A stretch of DNA of 20,815 nucleotides from Chloroflexota bacterium. Its GTDB lineage: Bacteria; Chloroflexota; Dormibacteria; Aeolococcales; Aeolococcaceae. The stretch is taken from positions 1,130 to 21,944 of the forward strand of contig DNAU01000279.1 in the NCBI GenBank assembly GCA_003491925.1, read 5' to 3'. A model generated the notes under the pieces. The model had not been told where the DNA came from. It ran no database searches and worked only from the letters and a program-made list of their open reading frames with translations. Made by a program: the position numbers and the translations under genes. This document shows, piece after piece, positions 14,412 through 20,815 of the stretch (within the stretch, counting starts at the first letter, position 1; each line of letters opens with the position of its first letter).

Positions 14412-15616
14412 TGCGGGTTGGCATCCTCACCCGCGAGTACCCCCCGGAGGTGTACGGCGGTGCCGGCGTCCACGTCGAGCACCTGACCCAGGAGCTGGCC
14501 CACCACGTGGAGGTGGCCGTGCACTGCTTCGGCAAGCCGCGCAGCTCGCCCCTGGTCACCGCGGCCTACCGGCCCTGGGAGGCCCTCGAGGGAGGGCGCC
14601 CGGAGGACACGGCGCTGGCGGTGATGTCCGTGGACCTGGCCATGGCGCACGGTCTGGACGGGGTCGACCTCGTCCATTCACACACCTGGTACGCGAACCT
14701 GGCGGGACACCTGGCCAAGCTGGTGTGGGGCGTGCCCCACGTCTGCACCACCCACAGCCTGGAGCCTCTCCGACCCTGGAAGGCCGAGCAGCTCGGTGGT
14801 GGCTACGCCCTCTCCCTCTTCTGCGAGCGCACCGGCCTGCTCTCCGCCGATGCGGTGATCGCCGTCTCCGAGGCCATGCGCCGGGACGTGCTCAGCTGCT
14901 ATCCGGGCATCGATCCCCACCGCGTCCACGTCATCCACAACGGCATCGACGCCACCCAGTACCGCCCCGACCGCAGCGATGCCACCCTGGCCCGTCACGG
15001 CATCGATCCCGCCCGGCCGCTGGTCGTCTTCGTGGGGCGGATCACCCGGCAGAAGGGGCTCCCCCACCTCCTGCGCGCCGCCGTCGACATCGATCCGATC
15101 GCCCAGCTGGTCTGCATCGCGAGCAGCCCTGACACCCCGGAGATCGCCGTCGAGGTCAGGCAGCTCCGCGATGCGGCACGCGCGCGGGGCGCCTCGATCG
15201 TGTGGGTCGAGGAGATGGTCGAGCGGCGCGAATTGATCCAGGTGCTGAGCCACGCCACCGTCTTCGTCTGCCCGTCCGTGTATGAGCCATTCGGCCTCGT
15301 GAACCTCGAGGCCATGGCCTGCGAGGCGGCGGTGGTCGCCAGCGCCGTCGGCGGCATCCCCGAGATCGTGGTCGAGGGGGAGACCGGCTTCCTGGTCCCC
15401 TGCGACCCGGAGGCGGTGGCCACCGACCCGGAGGCCGCGGCGCGCTTCGAGGCGGCCCTCGCCGAGCGGATCAACCGGCTCGTCGGCGATCCCGCCCTCT
15501 CCGGCCGCCTCGGGGCCGCCGGCCGGCAGCGGGTCCTGGACCACTTCACCTGGGAGCGGGTGGCCGAGCGCACCGTGGACGTCTACCGCGAGGTGCTCGC
15601 CGCCCCCTCGGGTTAG
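14411..15616 (+). CDS. glgA: GT4 glycogen synthase, actinobacterial type (GlgA/GlgM-like)
   Basis: The 401-residue GT-B protein begins [21 protein letters not shown] with the Gly-rich acceptor loop. It has HSHTWYANLAGHLAK in the N-domain and FVGRITRQKGL (donor phosphate-binding Arg and Lys) in the C-domain. YEPFGLVNLEAMAC holds the E-x7-E pair E292 and E300. This is the GT4 family annotated as Corynebacterium-type glycogen synthase. Its mycobacterial member GlgM instead makes alpha-maltose-1-phosphate from ADP-glucose and glucose-1-phosphate; sequence inspection does not separate the two activities. It overlaps glgC by one base (TGATG), which supports ADP-glucose as donor and fixes the start. 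A GC hairpin follows eight bases after the stop. Confidence 0.92.
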   Translation: MRVGILTREYPPEVYGGAGVHVEHLTQELAHHVEVAVHCFGKPRSSPLVTAAYRPWEALEGGRPEDTALAVMSVDLAMAHGLDGVDLVHSHTWYANLAGHLAKLVWGVPHVCTTHSLEPLRPWKAEQLGGGYALSLFCERTGLLSADAVIAVSEAMRRDVLSCYPGIDPHRVHVIHNGIDATQYRPDRSDATLARHGIDPARPLVVFVGRITRQKGLPHLLRAAVDIDPIAQLVCIASSPDTPEIAVEVRQLRDAARARGASIVWVEEMVERRELIQVLSHATVFVCPSVYEPFGLVNLEAMACEAAVVASAVGGIPEIVVEGETGFLVPCDPEAVATDPEAAARFEAALAERINRLVGDPALSGRLGAAGRQRVLDHFTWERVAERTVDVYREVLAAPSG

Positions 15617-15623
15617 CGCGCTG

Positions 15624-15644
15624 GCCCGGAGGTGGCTTCCGGGC
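15624..15644. terminator. GC hairpin between convergent glgA and pseudokinase genes
   Basis: A seven-base perfect stem (GCCCGGA at 15624-15630, TCCGGGC at 15638-15644) with a seven-base loop lies eight bases after the glgA stop. CGCGC on the left and GCGCG on the right could extend or compete with the stem. There is no U-tract. Confidence 0.5.
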
Positions 15645-15658
15645 GCGCAGCGCCCCCG

Positions 15659-15676
15659 GCGGAGATGGCCGGATGA
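15659..15676 (+). repeat. Second copy of the 18-bp GCGGAGATGGCCGGATGA sequence
   Basis: It is identical to 4117-4134, where it forms a ribosome binding site and start codon. Here it lies in the 88-base gap between the convergent glgA and pseudokinase genes. Confidence 0.6.
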
Positions 15677-15704
15677 AACGGGAAGTTGCTTCTGGGCCGG
15701 TGCA

Positions 15705-16604
15705 TTAGCTGCGCACGCGGCGGCGGAAGCGGGCCCGGCCGATCAGGCCACGGGGAGGCTCGTTCGGATCGTGCCCCGGCGTCGGGGCGAGCACCGCGGC
15801 GACCGCGGTGGTGAGCCGGCGGCGACCACGACGCTCCCAGTCCGGCCCGCCCAGGGTCCGCCCGGCACCCTCGACGGCCTCGGCGTAGTCCCACGCCCGC
15901 AGGTAGCGCTGGTGCGGCGCCTTGGCCATCCCGAATCTGACCAGCGGGGCGATCTCGGGTGGCAGATCGGCACCGGGAAGCGGGGCGCGCAGGTGCTGAT
16001 CGCGGACGACCACGGCGCCGCCCAGGTAGGGGGGGGCACCGGTCAGGCACTCGACCAGGACCACGGTGGCGGCGTAGATGTCCGACCCTATGGTGGGGTC
16101 GTCACCGCTCCAGAGCTCGGGCGCCATGTACTCGGGCGTTCCCGGGATCCAGCGTCCCCCCGGGGTGCGCGCGACCAGCCCCAGCTCGGCGACCCGAGCG
16201 ACCCCCTGCCGGTCGACCATGATCTTCTCCGGCCGGAGGTCGCGGTGGAGGATCCCCTCGCGGTGGGCGGCCTCCAGGCCGAGCAGCGTGTCCCGCATCA
16301 CCACCAGGGTGGACTCGGGGTCGCGCAGCAGTCCGGTGGCCATGAGCTGCCGCAGCCATCCGCCGTCCACGTAGTCCGTGACCAGCGCCATCCCGAATGC
16401 GTCCTCCACGCAGGCCCGGGTGCGGACCACGTAGGTGCCGTCGAGGTGGGCCACGATCGGGACCTCGGCGCGGAACCGCCGGAGGAACTCGGGGTCGCCG
16501 AGGAACTCCTGGGGAAGCTGGTGAAGGGTGACGACAGCGCCATCCTCTCCCTGCGCCGCGTCGGCTCCGAGAGCGCCGGCTTCCTTGTCCCCGCCAGGCG
16601 GCAT
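15705..16604 (-). CDS. Hanks-type Ser/Thr protein kinase fold, predicted pseudokinase
   Basis: The 299-residue protein follows the kinase fold from the N-lobe (DPEFLRRFRAEVPIVAHL) through EGILHRDLRPEKIMV (H120, D122) and GTPEYMAPELW to the C-lobe (SDIYAATVVLVECLTGAPPY). Several catalytic positions are changed. The VAIK Lys is Thr26 (GAVVTLHQL), the metal-binding Asn of HRDxxxxN is Lys127, and DFG is ELG (140-142). No Gly-rich loop is recognisable. Only the HRD Asp and the APE motif remain, so phosphotransfer is unlikely and a binding or scaffold role is inferred. The basic C-terminal tail (RARFRRRVRS) has no membrane helix. I chose ATG 16604, because the frame upstream overlaps a TTGACA promoter box and reads as non-family sequence; a start at ATG 16691 would add 29 residues. 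Confidence 0.8.
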   Translation of the reverse strand: MPPGGDKEAGALGADAAQGEDGAVVTLHQLPQEFLGDPEFLRRFRAEVPIVAHLDGTYVVRTRACVEDAFGMALVTDYVDGGWLRQLMATGLLRDPESTLVVMRDTLLGLEAAHREGILHRDLRPEKIMVDRQGVARVAELGLVARTPGGRWIPGTPEYMAPELWSGDDPTIGSDIYAATVVLVECLTGAPPYLGGAVVVRDQHLRAPLPGADLPPEIAPLVRFGMAKAPHQRYLRAWDYAEAVEGAGRTLGGPDWERRGRRRLTTAVAAVLAPTPGHDPNEPPRGLIGRARFRRRVRS

Positions 16605-16673
16605 GCATCCCCGTCGTGCGCCCCGGGCCCGTGGGTCGGTCGTGATGCGAGTTGGGCCCGGACCGTCCTCCGC

Positions 16674-16703
16674 ATGGTGAGGGGCGTGCATGTTCGCTGT
16701 CAA
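16674..16703 (-). promoter_or_regulatory. Candidate promoter of the pseudokinase gene
   Basis: On the reverse strand a consensus TTGACA (16703-16698) is followed after 18 bases by CACCAT (16679-16674), a weak -10 box. This would place the transcription start about 60-70 bases before the ATG at 16604 and supports that start over longer ones. Confidence 0.35.
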
Positions 16704-16752
16704 CGCGGGCTCGACCGGCGCCGGGTCGCCGCCTCGGACGCCGCCGCTGCGC

Positions 16753-16766
16753 TAGCCTGGCGGACG
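16753..16766 (+). promoter_or_regulatory. Leaderless promoter -10 box before the small membrane protein gene
   Basis: TAGCCT (16753-16758) stands seven bases before the GTG at 16766, without a ribosome binding site. The geometry is identical to that at 1266-1279. It fixes the start of the small membrane protein. Confidence 0.5.
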
Positions 16767-17101
16767 TGCCCAATCAATGGACCCGGGTCCCCGGGGGTGC
16801 ACCGTCTCCTCCCCGCCGCTGGGTGGCGCCGCTCATCCCGCTCGCCGACCTCTTCATGTGGGCGACGTTCTCCCGGCCTGCCACCGGGAGTCTGCGGGCC
16901 ACCTGGGTCACGCCGGCAACCGTTGTGCTGTCGTTCGCCACCGCAGCCGGCGCCATCGCCGTCGTCGTGGCCTGCGCCGCGGGGTGGTGGTCGGCTGGCG
17001 GATGGTGGCCGCCGGGCGCGGGTGTCGTCGTCGGACTGCCACTTGCAGTCGGCTCGTCCGCGGTCGGGCTGGTCGGCACGGCCCAGCGCCGCCGCGTCTG
17101 A
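16766..17101 (+). CDS. Small two-helix membrane protein of unknown function
   Basis: The 111-residue protein starts MPNQWTRVPGGAPSPPRRW and has two clear hydrophobic helices: TPATVVLSFATAAGAIAVVVACAAGW (about 51-76, quoted as two adjoining parts of one helix region) is the first, and GAGVVVGLPLAVGSSAVGLV (about 85-104) is the second. A weaker hydrophobic stretch lies at about 20-34. It ends in a basic tail (AQRRRV). I do not recognise a family. The start is set by the leaderless promoter; earlier in-frame starts would read through the divergent promoter region. The DUF255 gene follows 12 bases after the stop, so co-transcription is likely. Confidence 0.65.
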   Translation: MPNQWTRVPGGAPSPPRRWVAPLIPLADLFMWATFSRPATGSLRATWVTPATVVLSFATAAGAIAVVVACAAGWWSAGGWWPPGAGVVVGLPLAVGSSAVGLVGTAQRRRV

Positions 17102-17113
17102 TCCCGCGCCGCC

Positions 17114-19255
17114 ATGACCAACCGCCTGGCGACCGAGTCCAGTCCCTACCTTCGGCAGCACGCCGGCAACCCGGTCGACTGGTATCCGTGGGGGGAGGAG
17201 GCGTTGCGGGTTGCGCGGGAGACGGACCGCCCGATCCTGCTCTCCGTCGGTTACAGCGCCTGCCACTGGTGCCACGTGATGGCCCACGAGTCCTTCGAGG
17301 ACGCCCGGATCGCCGCCCTGATGAACGAGCTCTTCGTCAACGTCAAGGTCGATCGCGAGGAGCGCCCTGACCTCGACGCGGTCTACATGCAGGCGGTCCA
17401 GGCCATCACCGGCCAGGGGGGCTGGCCGATGACCGTGTTCCTGACCCCCGGAGGGGCTCCGTTCTTCGGCGGGACCTACTTCCCACCCGAGCCGCGCGGG
17501 GGCATGCCCGGCTTCCCCGCCGTCCTCCACGCCGCCCACGACGCCTTCCGGAGCAGCCGCGCCGACGTCGAGCGTGCCGCCGCCGAGATCACGGGTGCGC
17601 TGAGGGCGGCGCCCCTCCCCGAGGGGGCGGACCCCGGCCCCGACGTCGTGAGCCAGGCGGTCTCACGGCTCGTCGAGCAGAGCGATCCCCGGCACGGCGG
17701 TTTCGGCGGCGCCCCCAAGTTTCCCCATCCCGCGGCTGTCGAGCTGCTCCTGCGCCACGGCTTCCCCGGAGCGGATGCCGCGGCGCTGGTGGCCCTCACC
17801 ACCCTGGATCGGATGCTGCGCGGGGGGATCTTCGACCAGCTCGGAGGTGGCTTCCACCGCTACAGCGTCGACGCCGGCTGGGCTGTCCCCCACTTCGAGA
17901 AGATGCTCTACGACAACGCGCAGCTCGCGGTCGTCTACCTCCATGCCCACCAGCTCGCCGGGGACGCCGCCCACCGGCGCGCGGTGGAGGCCACCCTCGA
18001 CTACCTGGTCCGGGAGATGCTCCTTCCGGGGGGCGGCTTCGCCTCGTCGCAGGACGCCGACACCGAGGGCGTCGAGGGGAGGTACTTCGTCTGGACCGCG
18101 GACCAGGTCCGCCAGGCCCTGCGCGGAGGCGACGGCGTGGCCGAGGACGCGGGAGGAGGCGACGACGCGAGCCGGGCTGCGGCCGAGGAAGAGGCTGCGG
18201 CGCTCGCCTGCCGCGTCTTTGGAGTGTCGCCGGAGGGGAACTTCGAGGGGGGCCGGAGCGTGCTCTCGCTCGCCGTCTCACCGGACGAGCTCGCCGAGGA
18301 GCTCGGCGGGAGCCGGGTCGAGGCGGCCGCGCGAGTGGAGGGGCTCCGGCGCAGGCTGCTCGCCTTCCGGCAGCGGCGCGCCGCCCCCGGCCGCGACGAC
18401 AAGGTGGTCACCTCGTGGAACGGGCTGGCCCTGCGTGCCTTCGCCGAGTCCGGAGCGGTCCTCGACCGCCCTGATTATGTCCAGATTGGCCATAACTGCG
18501 CGGACTTCCTGCTCGCCGAGCTGGTGGTGGAGGGCCGGCTGCGCCGGAGCTGGAAGGACGGCGCGGTGGGGGTGGGAGCCTTCCTGGAGGACGTCGCCTG
18601 CGCCGGCGACGGTCTGCTGGCGGTGTACGAGGCGACCGGGGAGCCGCGCTACTTCGACGCCGCCGTCGGTTTTGCGGAGGAGATCCTCGCCCGCTTCCGC
18701 GACCCCGGTGGCGGGTACTTCGACACCGCCGCCGACGCGGAGCCGCTGCTGGTCCGCCCCAGCGGCCTGGAGGACAACCCGCTCCCGGCTGGGCGATCGA
18801 CGGCCGCCCAGCTCTTCGTCCGGCTGGCGGGACTGACCGGCGAGCAGCGCTGGCGCGATCGAGCCGTGGAGATCGTCCGGCCGCTGGCGCCGGCGATCGG
18901 CCGTGCTCCACTCGCCTTCGGCAGCCTCGCCTGCGTCCTCGACCAGCTCGTCGCACCCTCGCGCGAGGTGGCGGTCGCCGGCCCCCCGGACGTGGCGGCC
19001 ACCCGGGCGCTGCTCCGCGAGGTGTGGCGCCGCCGCGACCCCTACCGGGCACTCGCCTGGGGACCGGCAGCGTCGGTGCCCCTGCTCGCCGGTCGGTTGC
19101 CGCTCGCCGGCCTCCCCACCGCCTATGTCTGCGAGGGGTTCGTGTGCCGGGCGCCGACCACCGATGCCGGCGAGCTGGCGGCCGAGCTCGCGCCGGTCAC
19201 GGGATCGCCGGGCCTGACCTCCACCCCGGAGAGCCGGTTCGATCCGGGCGACTAG
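17114..19255 (+). CDS. DUF255 thioredoxin-fold protein (YyaL/SSP411/SPATA20-like)
   Basis: The 713-residue protein opens with the family signature [21 protein letters not shown], then [20 protein letters not shown] with a CxxC pair (C50, C53), [15 protein letters not shown] and [13 protein letters not shown]. This is the thioredoxin-like DUF255 domain. The rest (about 190-700) is the usual alpha/alpha-barrel resembling six-hairpin glycosidases, including [31 protein letters not shown] and [17 protein letters not shown]. The family is widespread and near full length here, but its biochemical role is unsettled; redox or carbohydrate-linked functions are both suggested by fold only. An acidic Ala/Gly-rich stretch near 335-360 looks like a loop expansion. 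There is no Shine-Dalgarno site before ATG 17114, consistent with coupling to the small membrane-protein gene. Confidence 0.93.
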   Translation: MTNRLATESSPYLRQHAGNPVDWYPWGEEALRVARETDRPILLSVGYSACHWCHVMAHESFEDARIAALMNELFVNVKVDREERPDLDAVYMQAVQAITGQGGWPMTVFLTPGGAPFFGGTYFPPEPRGGMPGFPAVLHAAHDAFRSSRADVERAAAEITGALRAAPLPEGADPGPDVVSQAVSRLVEQSDPRHGGFGGAPKFPHPAAVELLLRHGFPGADAAALVALTTLDRMLRGGIFDQLGGGFHRYSVDAGWAVPHFEKMLYDNAQLAVVYLHAHQLAGDAAHRRAVEATLDYLVREMLLPGGGFASSQDADTEGVEGRYFVWTADQVRQALRGGDGVAEDAGGGDDASRAAAEEEAAALACRVFGVSPEGNFEGGRSVLSLAVSPDELAEELGGSRVEAAARVEGLRRRLLAFRQRRAAPGRDDKVVTSWNGLALRAFAESGAVLDRPDYVQIGHNCADFLLAELVVEGRLRRSWKDGAVGVGAFLEDVACAGDGLLAVYEATGEPRYFDAAVGFAEEILARFRDPGGGYFDTAADAEPLLVRPSGLEDNPLPAGRSTAAQLFVRLAGLTGEQRWRDRAVEIVRPLAPAIGRAPLAFGSLACVLDQLVAPSREVAVAGPPDVAATRALLREVWRRRDPYRALAWGPAASVPLLAGRLPLAGLPTAYVCEGFVCRAPTTDAGELAAELAPVTGSPGLTSTPESRFDPGD

Positions 19256-19307
19256 CCGTCCGCGCCGGCGGCGGGCCGCCTCCGGGGGGTGGGGCGTGTC
19301 CCAACCA

Positions 19308-19333
19308 GGTTGAGGACCTCTATGTCCTTAACC
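19308..19333. terminator. Ten-pair hairpin between convergent DUF255 and GNAT genes
   Basis: GGTTGAGGAC (19308-19317) pairs with GTCCTTAACC (19324-19333) around a six-base loop, with a single G-U pair. It lies in the 128-base gap between convergent genes and is much less GC-rich than its surroundings, unlike the other hairpins in this window. Probably a bidirectional terminator; a small structured element is the alternative. Confidence 0.55.
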
Positions 19334-19383
19334 GGCTGTGGAGTGCGGGGTTCCCCCGCGGCAGCGGCGCTCAGGTGCGGCGC

Positions 19384-19938
19384 TCAGGCCGGCTCGGCCC
19401 GCCAGTCCTCCGCGCTGAGCTGGTAGAGGTGGTGGTCACGCCACCCACCGCCGACCATCGCGAACCCGCGGATGACCCCCACCCGGTGGAAGCCGTTGTC
19501 CTCGAGCGCCCGCGAGGAGGCCCGATTGTCGATGTCGACGGTGGCGTGGATGCGATGCAGCCCGAGACACCCGAACGCATGGCCGACGGCAAGACCGATT
19601 GCCCGGGTGGCGACACCGCGCCGGCGGGCGCCGGGAGCCACCCAGTAGCCGATGTCAGCGCTCTGGAGGATGTCCCGCCGGATCTCGTCGAGCGACAGGT
19701 TGCCGACGATGGCGCCTGAGGCGGTGATCACGAAGCCCTCCACCGAGTCGGCGTCGAGGCAGCTCCGGATGCGCTCTCTCTGACCGTCGACGGTGAACCA
19801 CGCCGGCGAGCGCCACGGGGCATCGGCGGTCAGCTCCTCGCGGGCATCGGCGTACATCGCCGCCAGCTCCTCGGCGTCGGCGAGGACCCAGGCGCGGAGG
19901 CCGACGTCGACGGGGGCATGGACCAGGGGGACGGTCAC
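19384..19938 (-). CDS. GNAT-family N-acetyltransferase (RimJ/RimL-like)
   Basis: The 184-residue protein has the GNAT fold of the RimJ/RimL type. Beta-4 and the acetyl-CoA pyrophosphate loop are seen in ADIGYWVAPGARRRGVATRAI (written R-R-R-G-V-A for the Q/RxxGxG/A motif). GLHRIHATVDIDNRASSRALEDNGFHRVG is the following motif B region, and the aromatic-rich end (WRDHHLYQLSAEDW) is typical. Members acetylate protein N-termini, amino groups of antibiotics or small metabolites; the target cannot be predicted. The GTG start at 19938 is six bases downstream of TACGGT on the same strand, so the transcript is probably leaderless. Confidence 0.9.
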   Translation of the reverse strand: MTVPLVHAPVDVGLRAWVLADAEELAAMYADAREELTADAPWRSPAWFTVDGQRERIRSCLDADSVEGFVITASGAIVGNLSLDEIRRDILQSADIGYWVAPGARRRGVATRAIGLAVGHAFGCLGLHRIHATVDIDNRASSRALEDNGFHRVGVIRGFAMVGGGWRDHHLYQLSAEDWRAEPA

Positions 19939-19950
19939 GGCTCCACCGTA
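19938..19950 (-). promoter_or_regulatory. Leaderless promoter -10 box before the GNAT gene
   Basis: On the reverse strand TACGGT (19950-19945) precedes the GTG at 19938 by six bases. This is the third instance of the TANNNT-N6/7-GTG arrangement in the window. No ribosome binding site of the usual spacing is possible if transcription starts at the GTG. Confidence 0.45.
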
Positions 19951-20014
19951 GCACCCGCGATTCCGCGCCGCCGGACCTCGCGGTTGACCTCGTTCCGCCC
20001 GTGGGGTCCGCGCC

Positions 20015-20815
20015 TCACACGGTCGGGAGGATGCGGCCTCCGGAGATCACCCGAGCCACCGGATTTGCCCCCAGGTGATACCCGACGTCGAGCCAGTCGT
20101 CGGTCTCCAGCACCAGGGCATGGCAGCGGAGCCCGGGCAGCAGCCGGCCCCGGTCGGTCAGCCCGAGCGCGGCGGCGCCGCCGGCGGTGGCGGCCAGGAG
20201 CGCCTGCGCTGGGGGGAGACCCGCCGTCGCCACGGCAAGGGACACCATCAGCGGCATCGACTCGCTCCAGCAGGTCCCCGGGTTGCAGTCGGTGGCGAGC
20301 GCGACCGTGGCCCCCGCCTCGAGCAGGCGGCGCCCCGGAGGCGGCGGACCGCCCAGGACCAGCGAGGCGCCGGGAAGCAGCACCCCGGTCACCCCGGCGG
20401 CGGCGAGGGCGCGCAGGTCCTCATCGCTGGCGTGCTCCAGGTGGTCGGCGGAGACCGCACCCACCCGCGCCGCCAGGGCCGCCCCGCCGCTGCGACTGCG
20501 CTGCTCTGCATGGATCTTCGCCCGCAGCCCGTGCGACCGCCCGGCCGTGAACAGGCGCTCGCACTCGTCGACGCTCCACGCTCCGGTCTCGCAGAAGCAG
20601 TCCACGAAGCCCGCCAGCCGGGAGGCGGCGGACAGACCGTCGCGCAGGACGCCGTCCAGGTACTCGGCTCGGTCGCCGTCCACCGACCCGTGGAGGGGGA
20701 GGTAGGTGGTCACCACCTCGGGCAGACCGGGCTCGGCGTTCAGGGCGCGCGCCGCCTGGAGCTGACGCAGCTCGGCGGCGTGGGTCTGCCCGTACCCGCT
20801 CTTGACCTCGACCGT
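20015..20815 (-). CDS. hutI: Imidazolonepropionase, C-terminal part, cut by the window edge
   Basis: HutI hydrolyses 4-imidazolone-5-propionate to N-formimidoyl-L-glutamate in histidine breakdown. The visible 266 residues begin TVEVKSGYGQTHAAELRQL, the family EVKSGYG motif. They continue with KIHAEQRSRSGGAALAARVGAVSADHLEH (metal and substrate His residues), VLLPGASLVL and ALATDCNPGT (metal Asp), and end with GLTDRGRLLPGL and GANPV, the usual amidohydrolase C-terminus. The usual GAHAVP segment reads LPLHGSVDG, keeping the His but shortening the loop. The N-terminal third with its HxH pair lies outside the window. No other hut gene is visible on this side; the gap to the GNAT gene is 76 bases. 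Confidence 0.92.
   Translation of the reverse strand, partial: TVEVKSGYGQTHAAELRQLQAARALNAEPGLPEVVTTYLPLHGSVDGDRAEYLDGVLRDGLSAASRLAGFVDCFCETGAWSVDECERLFTAGRSHGLRAKIHAEQRSRSGGAALAARVGAVSADHLEHASDEDLRALAAAGVTGVLLPGASLVLGGPPPPGRRLLEAGATVALATDCNPGTCWSESMPLMVSLAVATAGLPPAQALLAATAGGAAALGLTDRGRLLPGLRCHALVLETDDWLDVGYHLGANPVARVISGGRILPTV

Noticed and set aside
15673..15708. 11-codon ORF MKREVASGPVH after glgA
   Set aside because: It has a good upstream match to a real ribosome binding site, but is too short and lies between convergent genes. It is kept only as part of the 18-bp repeat observation.
16605..16703. Longer start for the pseudokinase at 16703
   Set aside because: The codon is TTG and lies within a consensus TTGACA promoter box; the added residues show no family resemblance.
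19256..19383. Stem-loop at 19308-19333 considered as a tRNA
   Set aside because: Only one stem is present; there is no cloverleaf, T-loop or CCA end.

Overview
The window is very GC-rich, densely coded DNA with short intergenic gaps and weak or absent Shine-Dalgarno sites. Several GTG starts lie directly behind a TANNNT box, so leaderless transcripts are likely. This, together with the gene families (an Actinobacteria-style glgC plus GT4 glycogen synthase/GlgM pair, an actinobacterial-type LplA-like protein, IS110, DUF255), suggests a high-GC soil-type bacterium: an actinobacterium or a relative such as Candidatus Dormibacterota/Chloroflexota. That placement is inference from style and families; no rRNA or marker gene is present.

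Layout. 1-52 (-) is the first 17 codons of an unidentified gene. 251-1234 (-) is a PHP-domain phosphoesterase. 1279-2902 (+) is an overlapping pair: a lipoate/biotin-ligase-fold protein and a CPBP-family membrane protein. 2935-4035 (-) is a Gfo/Idh/MocA oxidoreductase. 4131-5780 (+) holds a Pro/Gly-rich two-helix membrane protein with a 21-bp coding tandem repeat, then an exported, membrane-anchored protein with an Asp-box (BNR-like) motif. 5771-11617 (+) is a multidrug-type heterodimeric ABC exporter operon: promoter with nested dyads, two tiny overlapping leader ORFs, ABC subunit 1, ABC subunit 2 and a MarR regulator. A complete IS110-family element sits in antisense orientation between the two ABC genes. 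11815-13083 (+) is an MFS transporter. 13131-15616 (+) is glgC and a glgA/glgM-type glycosyltransferase, overlapping by one base. 15705-16604 (-) is a Hanks-type kinase fold that has lost its key catalytic residues. 16766-19255 (+) is a small membrane protein followed by a DUF255 (YyaL/SSP411-like) thioredoxin-fold protein. 19384-19938 (-) is a GNAT acetyltransferase. 20015 to the end (-) is the C-terminal two thirds of imidazolonepropionase (HutI).

How it works together. The ABC pair shows the asymmetric active sites typical of TM287/288- or BmrCD-like exporters. The marR gene ends the operon and is a plausible autoregulator acting on the dyads at 5771-5822. GlgC supplies ADP-glucose and the next gene uses it for glycogen or maltose-1-phosphate synthesis. 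Convergent gene ends carry strong GC hairpins without U-tracts.

Most unusual items: the pseudokinase; the IS110 element with its candidate bridge-RNA region and a duplicated octamer; the leader-ORF chain ahead of the exporter; the variable-looking 21-bp repeat; the CPBP protein with Gln in place of the first motif Glu; and the repeated TANNNT-N6/7-GTG arrangement. I see no rRNA, tRNA, CRISPR array or phage module, and no defence system that I can support.
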